Shown here piece after piece: positions 1-7,027 of a stretch of 8,848 nucleotides of DNA. This DNA is from JBFWUM01 sp050247255. GTDB lineage: Bacteria > Acidobacteriota > Vicinamibacteria > Vicinamibacterales > UBA2999. A program made the position numbers and the translations under genes. The notes under the pieces were generated by a model. That model ran no database searches and had not been told where the DNA came from. It worked only from the letters and a program-made list of their open reading frames with translations. The number at the start of each line of letters is the position of its first letter. The first letter of the stretch is position 1. Where the stretch lies: positions 1-8,848 of the forward strand of contig JBFWUM010000087.1 of assembly GCA_050247255.1 (NCBI GenBank), in the 5' to 3' direction.

Positions 1-943
1 CGACGAACATGGCGGTCGTCCAGCGGCCGCTGTCGGCGCCGAACCGGGCATCGTAGTCGAGCGTCGGCCGGGCAGCGATCACCTGCTCGAGCGACTGGCC
101 GCGCGCGACCATCGCCGCGATGCGATCGCGCACGATCGTCACCATGTCGCGGTACTCGACCACCTCCCACTCGTCGCACAGCCGTCCGTGACCCGGCACG
201 ATCATCGTCCCGCCTTCCTGCACGTTGCTCGGCACGGCGATCTCGATGATCCGATTCAGGGCGTCGACGATGCCGTTGATGTGGCCGCCGTTGGCGACAT
301 CGATTTCGGGATAGGCGGTCGTGGTGAAGACGTCGCCGGTGGCGAGCACGTCCGAGCGGCGGAAGAAGACCATGATGTCGCCGTCGGTGTGCGCGTTGGG
401 CTGGTGGAACATCTGCACGGCTTCGTCGTTGAACAGCAGATCGCGCTGGCGGGTGAAGAACGTGTCGGTCGGCCACAGCGCGAAGGGCACCGCATCCGGT
501 CCACCCGCCGCGGCGAGCCGCGTCAGCACATTCTCGTGCGCGACGATCGTCGTCCGGCTGGCATCTGCGCCGATGTTGCCGAGGACATTGCCGCCGGCCC
601 GGGTGCTCCCGACCCTGCCAAGCTGTTCGTTGCCGCCGATGTGATCCGGGTGGAGGTGCGTGTTGACGATGTAGCGCAGCGGCCGATCCGACAGACCGCG
701 CACGGCCGCCAGCAGCGCCTCGCTGCCGTCGCCGAACTGTGAGTCGATGACCAGGATTCCCTCGTCACCGGTCTGGACCGTGACGTTGCCGCCGCGCCCG
801 ACGAGCATCGACACGTTGCCGCGCACGGGCAGGACCTCGATGCCCGCGGGATCAGCGCTCGAGGGAGGGCCCTGTTGCGCGCGGAGTGCGTGCGCCGCTC
901 CCAGGATTGCCAGCGCGGCGACGAGCGCCACGGCGCGCGTCAT
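1..943 (-). CDS. Secreted metallo-beta-lactamase-fold hydrolase (3' end outside window)
   Basis: Reading the minus strand from the ATG at 943 gives 314 residues with no stop before the window edge, so the C-terminus is missing. Residues 1-22 look like a signal peptide (Thr-Arg, then an Ala/Leu/Val-rich stretch ending ALRA before QQ), which implies export. The complete dinuclear zinc set of the MBL fold is visible: HLHPDH at 96-101 (H96, H98, D100, H101), H185 in AHTDGD, D204 in TGDVF and H252 in PGHG. It is therefore very likely an active hydrolase, but the substrate cannot be read from the sequence; secreted beta-lactamase-like, lactonase or other hydrolase roles are all possible. An AGGAGG site lies four bases before the ATG, and the start overlaps the stop of the preceding gene (ATGA), which indicates translational coupling. 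It is the last visible gene of the minus-strand operon. Confidence 0.93.
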   Translation of the reverse strand, partial: MTRAVALVAALAILGAAHALRAQQGPPSSADPAGIEVLPVRGNVSMLVGRGGNVTVQTGDEGILVIDSQFGDGSEALLAAVRGLSDRPLRYIVNTHLHPDHIGGNEQLGRVGSTRAGGNVLGNIGADASRTTIVAHENVLTRLAAAGGPDAVPFALWPTDTFFTRQRDLLFNDEAVQMFHQPNAHTDGDIMVFFRRSDVLATGDVFTTTAYPEIDVANGGHINGIVDALNRIIEIAVPSNVQEGGTMIVPGHGRLCDEWEVVEYRDMVTIVRDRIAAMVARGQSLEQVIAARPTLDYDARFGADSGRWTTAMFV

Positions 944-1797
944 CGCCCCTCCTGACGAAGCCGCCTGGCGAACTCCGGATAGGCGGTCTCGGCGCCGCCT
1001 CGCGTCGCGCTCTCCGGCAACCCGGCCAGGTCGCGGAACTCCCGGAGAAACGGGTTGCCCCCCGGCGGATACGCCGGTACCACCGAAAACGGCCGATCGG
1101 CGATCTCCACGACCGGCTGGCAGACCCACAGCCAGTTCTGTTCCGGCAGCTCGCGCGGATTGAGCACGAAGTTCTGCGTCTTTACCAGCGGCTCGGTCAG
1201 GTAGACCGGGTCGGTGGTGATCGCGACACGGGTGAGCACGTTGCCGTGGCGAATGAAGTACTCACGCAGCGTCGCGCGGTCGCTCATCGGTACGCCGTTG
1301 CGGCGAATCCAGCCCTGCTTGATGTGCGTGGTCTCGACGACGAGGGCGTCGCCCTGCCAGCGCCCGGTGGAGAAACCCATCCAGGTGTGCGCGCTGTTGG
1401 ACGAAGGATGCGCGCGCCCGTCCATCCAGATCGTGCGCGTCTGCTCATAGGTGCTGATGTACTGCTTGATCGCGATCGGCTGCTGGGTGCGCGGGTCCTT
1501 CTCCTCCCAGATCCGCAGATTGAGTGGCCCGAAGAAGATGTACGGCGCGACGTGCACCTGGCACTGGTGCTCCGGCATCGTCAGGCGCGAGGGGTCCCAG
1601 CTCTCCGCCCAGCGCCGCGCGCCCTCGGTGATCGGTAAGCCGAGGTAGTCGCCGAGCGCCGGGCCGGCCAGCCGCTCCGGTTGGTCCTCATGAAAACGCG
1701 GCTGCCACACGCCGGACAGGTCCAGGACCTGTCCGACGGCGGGTGATGCCACCGCCAGCAGCAGCACGACGGCCACGCCGGCGGCGCGACGCCTCAC
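940..1797 (-). CDS. Secreted protein of unknown function, paired with MBL hydrolase
   Basis: This 285-residue protein starts at GTG 1797, whose last two bases begin the TGA stop of the dioxygenase gene upstream (GTGA overlap). The frame stays open further upstream, but that part lies inside the dioxygenase gene. The GTG start places a clean signal peptide at the N-terminus: RRR, a hydrophobic core, and AVG before Q23 as a likely cleavage site. The mature part begins with LSGVW and is rich in Trp, Tyr and His. It contains MDGRAHP (about 125-131), HTWMGFSTGRWQGD (about 137-150), a GWIRRNGVP stretch (about 162-170) and DPVYLTEP (about 196-203). The two cysteines, C79 and C226, could form a disulfide in the periplasm. 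I recognise the pattern as a recurrent hypothetical secreted family from acidobacterial and proteobacterial genomes, with no established activity. Its stop overlaps the start of the MBL gene, so the two may act together outside the cytoplasm (inference). Confidence 0.88.
   Translation of the reverse strand: MRRRAAGVAVVLLLAVASPAVGQVLDLSGVWQPRFHEDQPERLAGPALGDYLGLPITEGARRWAESWDPSRLTMPEHQCQVHVAPYIFFGPLNLRIWEEKDPRTQQPIAIKQYISTYEQTRTIWMDGRAHPSSNSAHTWMGFSTGRWQGDALVVETTHIKQGWIRRNGVPMSDRATLREYFIRHGNVLTRVAITTDPVYLTEPLVKTQNFVLNPRELPEQNWLWVCQPVVEIADRPFSVVPAYPPGGNPFLREFRDLAGLPESATRGGAETAYPEFARRLRQEGR
948..953 (-). promoter_or_regulatory. Ribosome binding site of the MBL hydrolase gene
   Basis: The minus strand reads AGGAGG four bases before the ATG at 943, inside the last codons of the upstream gene. 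A full-strength site at an ATGA overlap suggests both coupling and efficient re-initiation. Confidence 0.75.
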
Positions 1798-2888
1798 TTG
1801 TCGCCACCGATGAAGGTCGCATCCGTGCGCCGCGAGCCCTGCACGGCGCCGGAGCGCGCGGTGGCGACGGTCGATCCGCCGCTGCGCTTGGTTGTCGCCT
1901 GCCGGGCGGCGACGCCGGCGGCGGTGGCCAGGTTCTCCTCGGGCACCGTCACCGGCTCCAGCATCTTGACGATGGTGTCGCGCTGCGCCTCGAACCACGG
2001 CGGCAGCAACAGGCTGGTCCCGAGTTCGTCCCAGGATTCGTCGCGGGTGAAGCCACCTTCCGTGGTGGCCGCGCACTCGGTGAGGATGCCGCCGGGTGAA
2101 CGCACGTAGATCGAGTGAAAGTAGTTGCGGTCCTTGATCTCGGAACAGTCGGTGTAGCCGAGCTCTTCGTACAGTCCCTTCTGCTGGGTGAGCGCCTCGT
2201 CGCTCTCGACTTCGAGCGCCAGGTGGTGCCCCGTGCCGGCGCCAAAGCCCCAGCTGCCCTGGCTGCGATCGGGCTCGTGATGCAGGATCACGGTCCTGGC
2301 TGGCCCACCATCGCCGACTTCGAATCGGCGATACGGTCCTTCGGACCCGGTCATCCGGAAACCGAGCGCCTCGACCATGAAGCGTTCCTGTTCGTCCAGC
2401 TCGCGGACGGAGAGCACCGGGCCGAGGAAGCCGCGGTTGGCGACGTCGCGACTGATGTCCGCGGTGGTCCACCCGGCGCGCTCGTCGTCGCGCCGTTCGA
2501 CGAACTCGAGCAGCAGCCCCGAGGGGTGGCGGAAGCGGAGAAACTTCTCGCCGAATCGCTCCTGGGCACCGCTGTGCTCGACGCCGTGGCGGGTCAGGTG
2601 CTCCACCCAGAAGCGCAGCGAGTCCTTCGGTACCGAATACGCCGTCGACTGGATCTGGCCGCTGCCGACGCGTCCGGGTACGCGCTTGTACGGGAAGGTC
2701 GTGAACACCGATCCCACTTCGGCGTTCGCGTTGGCGTAGTACAGGTGATAGTGAGCGTAGCGGCCGTCGAACAGCACCGTCTGCTTGATCAGGCGCTGAC
2801 CGACGATCCTCGTCATGAAGTCGATGTCTTCCTGCGCGCCGGACGCGCAGACCGTAATGTGGTGAATCCCCTTGATCAGACCAGCCAT
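1794..2888 (-). CDS. Ring-cleaving dioxygenase, VOC/glyoxalase superfamily (MhqO/LinE-like)
   Basis: The 364-residue product has two VOC modules. The first, about residues 5-131, begins GIHHIT (H9/H10) and closes with LLLEFVE (E128). The second, about 153-275, has GHHLALEVE (H221/H222), then FHSIYVRSPGG and TECA with E271. The family uses a His-His-Glu site for Fe(II) or Mn(II), and this architecture and the SIYxRxPGG signature match enzymes annotated as ring-cleaving or hydroquinone dioxygenases. A cytoplasmic role in opening a dihydroxylated aromatic ring is inferred; no signal peptide is seen. The ATG at 2888 is supported by GAGGAG six bases upstream. Family members usually end near residue 310-320, after the PPWFE segment (296-300). 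This one carries about 45 extra Ala/Thr/Ser/Gly/Arg-rich residues, and its stop overlaps the next gene. It lies 21 bp after the alpha/beta hydrolase gene, in the same operon. Confidence 0.9.
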   Translation of the reverse strand: MAGLIKGIHHITVCASGAQEDIDFMTRIVGQRLIKQTVLFDGRYAHYHLYYANANAEVGSVFTTFPYKRVPGRVGSGQIQSTAYSVPKDSLRFWVEHLTRHGVEHSGAQERFGEKFLRFRHPSGLLLEFVERRDDERAGWTTADISRDVANRGFLGPVLSVRELDEQERFMVEALGFRMTGSEGPYRRFEVGDGGPARTVILHHEPDRSQGSWGFGAGTGHHLALEVESDEALTQQKGLYEELGYTDCSEIKDRNYFHSIYVRSPGGILTECAATTEGGFTRDESWDELGTSLLLPPWFEAQRDTIVKMLEPVTVPEENLATAAGVAARQATTKRSGGSTVATARSGAVQGSRRTDATFIGGDK

Positions 2889-2894
2889 GGTTGT

Positions 2895-2900
2895 CTCCTC
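2895..2900 (-). promoter_or_regulatory. Ribosome binding site of the dioxygenase gene
   Basis: The minus strand reads GAGGAG here, six bases before the ATG at 2888. Together with the site before the alpha/beta hydrolase gene it forms a near-identical leader (TGAGGAGACA followed by CC/CCA and ATGG). This supports the chosen start and implies strong independent initiation for the second gene of the operon. Confidence 0.8.
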
Positions 2901-2909
2901 AATCCCGTG

Positions 2910-4268
2910 TCAGCGAGTGGCGGCGGCGAAGTGCGGTCGCAGGAACGTGGGTGGCGCGAAGCGCTGGAACCGGGCGGCGCCAAGGTTCAGCACCTGCGCG
3001 GTCGCGTTCAACCGCTCCGCGTCGAGGTCGCCCCATCGCCCGGTCGCCACCCGCTCGCGCAGCGCTTCGACAGCCGTCACGGTCTCGGCAGCCGAGAACC
3101 CGCAGTGGCCGGCGGTGTTGGTGTACAGCTGCCGGAGCAACTCTCCCTTGCCGGCGCGTGTCACGACCTGCTGATACGCCTCCTGCCCGGCCACCGGTGA
3201 GATCTGATCGCCGATCCCGTTGAGCGTCAGCACCGGGAAGGTGAGCGCGCCGTTCCAGACGCCGGGCGCGGCCCACGCGCGCGCGCTGGCATCGTGCGAA
3301 ATACGCGGCGCGCCGGCCAGCGTGGCCAGGTCGGCCTGCAGCTCCAGGCCCGCCTCGCGATACAGCGCCGCCACGAGGTCCGCGTTGCCGCTGCGCTGCA
3401 GCAGGGCGGCGTAGTCGACGCCGACGTTCGACGAGATGTTGCCGCCGCTGCGGCGCTCGATCTCGTTGCGGCTGCTCATCGCCTGGCCGACGACCGGCAG
3501 CGGACCGCCGGCAAGGCTGTCGTAGAGGCCCACCTGGAGTGCGGCGCGATCCGAGGCGGCCGGCTGCGGCTTGCGCGCGTTCGACCACGTCGGCAGCTGG
3601 GCGATGACGGCCGCCAGCGCAATGCGGGCGCGGCCCGCCGGCGTCTCCTGCGCTGCGGCGAGCATCTTCAGCCACGCCGGCCGCGCCGTCTCGGCGAAGT
3701 CGGCGGGGATTCGGATCATCGGGGTCGACGGATCGTTCGGGGCAAGCAATGTCTTGGCCACGAACAGCGCGTCGAGCTTGCTGTCCCACAAGCCGACGGC
3801 GCCGGCGAGGCCGCCACACATCAACACCGCGCCCTGGAAGCGCTCCGGGTGCGCCTGGATGGTGGCGGCGCCGGTATGCGCGCCAAGCGATGAGCCGAGG
3901 ACGAAGACGCGCTCCGGCTGCCCGTGCTTCTCCGTGAAGCGATCGATGGTCGCCAGCTGGTTCGCGATCGATGCCGACACGTCCCACCCGGTGACCAGGC
4001 GCGTCGTGCCGGCCATGGCATAGCCGCGCGCCAGCAGCCCCTGGCTGGCGGCGTTGGGCGGCGACGCGGCGTAGTCGAGCCCGACCAGGAGAATCCGGTT
4101 CCAGTTGCCCGGCACATCGATCCGCCAGGCCGTCCCGTCGGGATGCTTCCCGTCGCTCGTCGTCAGCGATCCCGCGGTCTGTGCCGGCGCCGCCGCGGCG
4201 ACGGCGACGAACGTGAGCGCCAGCAGCGCCCTGACGATCCGAACGCGATTCATCAACCGCAGGCCCAT
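2910..4268 (-). CDS. Secreted alpha/beta hydrolase, putative esterase
   Basis: This 452-residue protein carries an N-terminal signal peptide (basic MNRVRIVR, then an Ala/Leu/Val core ending APA before Q30), so it is probably periplasmic or secreted. The catalytic triad is visible: a nucleophile elbow GSSLG at 125-129 (S127), an acid at D354 in LNGIGDQISP, and H388 in NTAGHCGF. A long insertion between about 160 and 335 would form the cap or lid. The fold is clear but the substrate is not; the neighbours suggest esters of aromatic acids, while a peptidase or lactonase is also possible. The start at 4268 is supported by GAGGAG six bases upstream; Met6 is a weaker alternative. It is the first gene of the minus-strand operon and is transcribed divergently from the LysR gene, the usual arrangement for a target of such a regulator. 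Confidence 0.9.
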   Translation of the reverse strand: MGLRLMNRVRIVRALLALTFVAVAAAAPAQTAGSLTTSDGKHPDGTAWRIDVPGNWNRILLVGLDYAASPPNAASQGLLARGYAMAGTTRLVTGWDVSASIANQLATIDRFTEKHGQPERVFVLGSSLGAHTGAATIQAHPERFQGAVLMCGGLAGAVGLWDSKLDALFVAKTLLAPNDPSTPMIRIPADFAETARPAWLKMLAAAQETPAGRARIALAAVIAQLPTWSNARKPQPAASDRAALQVGLYDSLAGGPLPVVGQAMSSRNEIERRSGGNISSNVGVDYAALLQRSGNADLVAALYREAGLELQADLATLAGAPRISHDASARAWAAPGVWNGALTFPVLTLNGIGDQISPVAGQEAYQQVVTRAGKGELLRQLYTNTAGHCGFSAAETVTAVEALRERVATGRWGDLDAERLNATAQVLNLGAARFQRFAPPTFLRPHFAAATR

Positions 4269-4324
4269 TGGTGTCTCCTCACGTCAACCGTCTTCCGGGA
4301 AAGCCGGGTGCTATCATCCGCCGC
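4269..4324. promoter_or_regulatory. Divergent promoter/operator region between hydrolase operon and lysR
   Basis: These 56 bp separate the two divergent starts and probably hold the LysR binding site. The short hyphenated palindrome TTCCGGGAA lies at 4293-4301. TATCAT at 4312-4317 resembles a -10 element for the plus strand, and no good -35 hexamer is seen at the proper distance. A -10-like GATGAT overlaps it on the minus strand. LysR regulators commonly sit in such a gap, repress themselves and activate the divergent operon when a ligand is bound. The region is short enough that the hydrolase promoter may extend into the lysR coding sequence. The location is well supported; the exact elements are tentative. 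Confidence 0.5.
4275..4280 (-). promoter_or_regulatory. Ribosome binding site of the alpha/beta hydrolase gene
   Basis: The minus strand reads GAGGAG six bases before the ATG at 4268. The spacing equals that of the dioxygenase gene downstream. It decides the start in favour of Met1 over Met6. Confidence 0.8.
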
Positions 4325-5239
4325 GTGGACCTGCGGGACCTCCGGGCGTTCATTGCCATTGCCGAGGAGCAGAGCTTTACACGCGCTGCCGAGCGGCTGC
4401 ACATGTCGCAGCCGCCGCTGACGCGCCAGATCCGCGACCTCGAACAGGAGCTCGGCGTCACGCTGTTCCGCCGCACGTCCCACGGCGCGCAGCTGACCGC
4501 GGAGGGGCGGCAGCTGCTCGATCGGGCGCGTGAGATCGCGTCGCGGTCGGCCGAGTTCGTGGACCTCGCGCGGCGCCTGCAGGCGCGCGAAGCCGGCGTG
4601 GTCCGCATCGGCATCGGCTGGCGGCTCTGGGAGCTCGTCAACCAGATCCGGGCGCATCACGAGCGGCGGTTTCCCGAGGTGACGATCGAAGGGCACGACA
4701 TCTACTCGAGCCTGCAGAACCAGGCGCTGCGCACCAACGCCATCGACGTCGGGTTCATGCGCCCGCCGGTCGACACCACGCACCTCAACGCCGAAAAAAT
4801 CCTCGACGAGCACTTCGTCGTCCTGTTGAGCGAATCGCATCCGCTCGCTTGCCGGCGTTCGCTGCGAATCGCCGATCTGACGAGAGAGCGGCTGCTCGTG
4901 CAGCAGCGCGGCTTCTCGCGCGGCCTGCACGACAAGATGCTGGCGATCTACGAGCGCGCCGGCGTGAAGCCGACCGTGCTCTACACCGACGTCGGTCCGG
5001 CGCAGGAAGCGGGGCGGCTGCCGATTGCATCGGGCAAGGCTATATACCTGGCCACCGTCAGCCCCTACACGAGCAGCAACTTTGGCAGCGGTATTGCCGT
5101 CGTGCCGCTCGACGAGCCCGACGCGACGCTCGGGGTGTACATGGCCTGGCGGCATGGCGAGACGGTGCAAAAGGTACTCGATCTTCTCGACAGCGGCCGC
5201 GAGGCCCGGGATACTTTCTCGGTATCGTCGGCTTCCTAA
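4325..5239 (+). CDS. LysR-type transcriptional regulator (CatM/BenM-like group)
   Basis: The 304-residue product starts at GTG 4325. The reading frame is open back to a TTG at 4268, but LysR proteins begin directly with the DLRDLRAFIAIAEEQSF segment, so the GTG is preferred. The winged helix-turn-helix spans about residues 2-60, with AAERLHMSQPPLTRQI (about 21-36) as the core and recognition helices. Residues about 92-290 form the ligand-binding periplasmic-protein-like domain, beginning GVVRIGIGW and including the usual SESHPLA loop. Its N-terminus resembles regulators of aromatic degradation such as CatM/BenM. Ligand identity cannot be read; a hydroxycinnamate or a CoA or ring-cleavage intermediate would fit the neighbours. 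It is divergent to the hydrolase operon and 45 bp ahead of the CoA ligase gene, so it could control both sides. No Shine-Dalgarno site is obvious. Confidence 0.93.
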   Translation: MDLRDLRAFIAIAEEQSFTRAAERLHMSQPPLTRQIRDLEQELGVTLFRRTSHGAQLTAEGRQLLDRAREIASRSAEFVDLARRLQAREAGVVRIGIGWRLWELVNQIRAHHERRFPEVTIEGHDIYSSLQNQALRTNAIDVGFMRPPVDTTHLNAEKILDEHFVVLLSESHPLACRRSLRIADLTRERLLVQQRGFSRGLHDKMLAIYERAGVKPTVLYTDVGPAQEAGRLPIASGKAIYLATVSPYTSSNFGSGIAVVPLDEPDATLGVYMAWRHGETVQKVLDLLDSGREARDTFSVSSAS

Positions 5240-5284
5240 AAAGATATTGGTTGGCGCGGCGCGGGCGACCGACACTATCGCCCC

Positions 5285-6927
5285 TTGGCGCCCCTGGTTT
5301 CCTCGCCCGGTTGCCGCGCGGTCCGGCTCGGCGACCTCACGTCCCGTGTCGTCGCCGACGGAGCCGGCGGTTTTCGCCTCGAAGCCGTTGAGGCCCTTGG
5401 GCCGTATCCCGCCCGGCTGACTGAGCGGCTGGTCGCCACTGCGGCCGCCGCTCCCGCGCGGCCGCTGCTCACGTGGCGAAGCGGGGGCGGACGAGAGGCG
5501 CTGAGCTACGGCGACGCGCTGCGGGCCATCGGCGGCATCGGCGAGGCGCTGCTCCGGCGTTCCCTCTCGGCCGAGCGCCCGATCGTCATCCTGTCCGGCA
5601 ACGATCGCTGGCACGCCGTGCTGGCGCTGGCGGCGCTGCAGGTCGGCATCCCGTACGTGCCGGTCTCGCCGGCGTACTCCCTGGTCTCGCGGGACTTCGG
5701 CACCTTGCGGCAGGTGATGAACCTGGTGACGCCGGGGCTGGTTTTCGCGGCCGACGATCGCTTCGCGCCGGCGATCGCCGCCACCGCCGGCGACGCGGAG
5801 GTGATCGACGCCCGGGTGCTGGACGAGTGGGCCGCTTCCGCGCCCACCGCCCGCGTCGATGCCGCGCACGCCGCCATCCCCGGCGATCGCGTGGCCAAGA
5901 TCCTGTTCACCTCGGGGTCGGTCGGCGTGCCGAAGGCGGTGATCAACACGCACGCCATGCTGTGCAGCAACCAGCAGATGATCCTGCAGGCGCTGCCGTT
6001 CCTCGGCGACGAACCGCCGGTGCTGGTCGACTGGCTGCCGTGGCACCACACCTTCGGCGGGAACCACAATCTCGGCCTCGTCATCTACAACGGTGGCACG
6101 CTACACATCGACGAGGGGCGCCCGCTGCCGGGAGCATTCGAGGAGAGCGTTCGAACGCTCCGCGAGGTACTGCCGACGGTGTACATGAATGTGCCGCGGG
6201 GCTTCGAGGAGCTGGTGCGTGCCCTGCGCGACGACCCGGACCTGGCGACGCGGTTCTTCGGCCACGTGCGCTGCCTGTTTTATGCGGCGGCGGCGCTGCC
6301 GCAGCCGCTTGCCGAGGCGCTGCAGGAGCTTGCCGTGCGGTCGTGCGGCGAGCGGCTGATGCTGCTGACCGGGCTCGGCGCGACGGAAACCGCGCCGATG
6401 GCGATGGCGCGCAGCTGGGACAGCCCGGTCGCGGCGGCCATCGGCCTGCCGGTGCCCGGCCTGACGATCAAGCTCACGCCGCTCCACGACGATCGCTACG
6501 AAGTCTGGGCGCGCGGCCCGAACATCACGCCCGGCTACTGGCGACAGCCCGAGCTGACGCGCGCGGCGTTCGATGCCGAGGGGTTCTATCGCATGGGGGA
6601 TGCGGTGCGCCTCGAGCAGCCCGGCGATCCCTCGCGCGGCCTGATCTTCGACGGGCGCGTCGCCGAAGACTTCAAGATGTCGAGCGGCACGTGGGTCCGC
6701 GTCGGCCCGCTGCGCGCGCGCATTGTCCGGCACTTCGCGCCGCTGGTCCGCGACGCCGTCATCACCGGGCACGACCGCAGCGCGCTCGGCATGCTGGCCG
6801 TGCCCGACCTCGACGCGTGCCGCCGCCATGCCGGCCTGCCGGCCGAGTCCCCGTCGGCGGCGATCGTCGCGCATCCCAGGGTGCGCGAGGCGCTGGCGGA
6901 GCAGCTGCGCGCGTTCAACGACGCCGC
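5285..6927 (+). CDS. fcs: Feruloyl-CoA synthase-type acyl-CoA ligase, 3' truncated by assembly gap
   Basis: The visible 547 residues match the ANL-superfamily feruloyl-CoA synthase family, which activates ferulate and related hydroxycinnamates with ATP and CoA in the cytoplasm. Landmarks are the N-terminal LGPYPARLTERL (38-49), the phosphate loop FTSGSVGVPKAVINT (208-222), WLPWHHTFGGNHN (250-262), GLGATETAP (363-371), GPNITPGYWR (411-420) and FDGRVAEDFK (455-464). The P-loop has Val213 where the family usually has Thr. Full-length members are about 600-620 residues, so roughly 60-70 residues of the lid domain, including the catalytic lysine region, are hidden in the N block. The start is TTG 5285: it is the only reasonable start between the in-frame lysR stop and the conserved N-terminus, and no Shine-Dalgarno site is seen. 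The gene follows lysR by 45 bp. Other aryl-CoA ligase substrates are possible. Confidence 0.88.
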
Positions 6928-7027
6928 NNNNNNNNNNNNNNNNNNNNNNNNNNNNNNNNNNNNNNNNNNNNNNNNNNNNNNNNNNNNNNNNNNNNNNNNN
7001 NNNNNNNNNNNNNNNNNNNNNNNNNNN
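6928..7027. other. Assembly gap of exactly 100 Ns
   Basis: One hundred consecutive Ns are a standard placeholder for a scaffold gap of unknown size. The missing ends of the ligase (about 60-70 residues) and the transporter (about 120 residues) imply that at least some 550 bases are absent, and additional genes could be hidden. The frame happens to continue across the placeholder, so any fused translation is an artefact. Confidence 0.97.

Noticed and set aside
2310..2332. Hairpin ATCGCCGA / TCGGCGAT with a 7-base loop
   Set aside because: It lies within the dioxygenase coding region, lacks a U-tract, and stems of 8 bp are expected by chance several times in this window.
1798..2472. Upstream extension of the secreted unknown protein's frame to 2472
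   Set aside because: It overlaps the dioxygenase gene in another frame; the GTG at 1797 gives a proper signal peptide.
2115..3200. A 361-codon plus-strand open frame opposite the dioxygenase and hydrolase genes
   Set aside because: Antisense shadow; the minus-strand products have complete VOC and hydrolase signatures.
4268..4324. Upstream TTG start for lysR
   Set aside because: It would add 19 residues ahead of the normal LysR N-terminus and overlap the hydrolase start codon and its ribosome binding site.
4253..6067. A 604-codon minus-strand open frame opposite lysR and the ligase gene
   Set aside because: Composition is antisense shadow (Arg/Gly/Asp/His-rich, no domain), and the plus strand carries clear family motifs.
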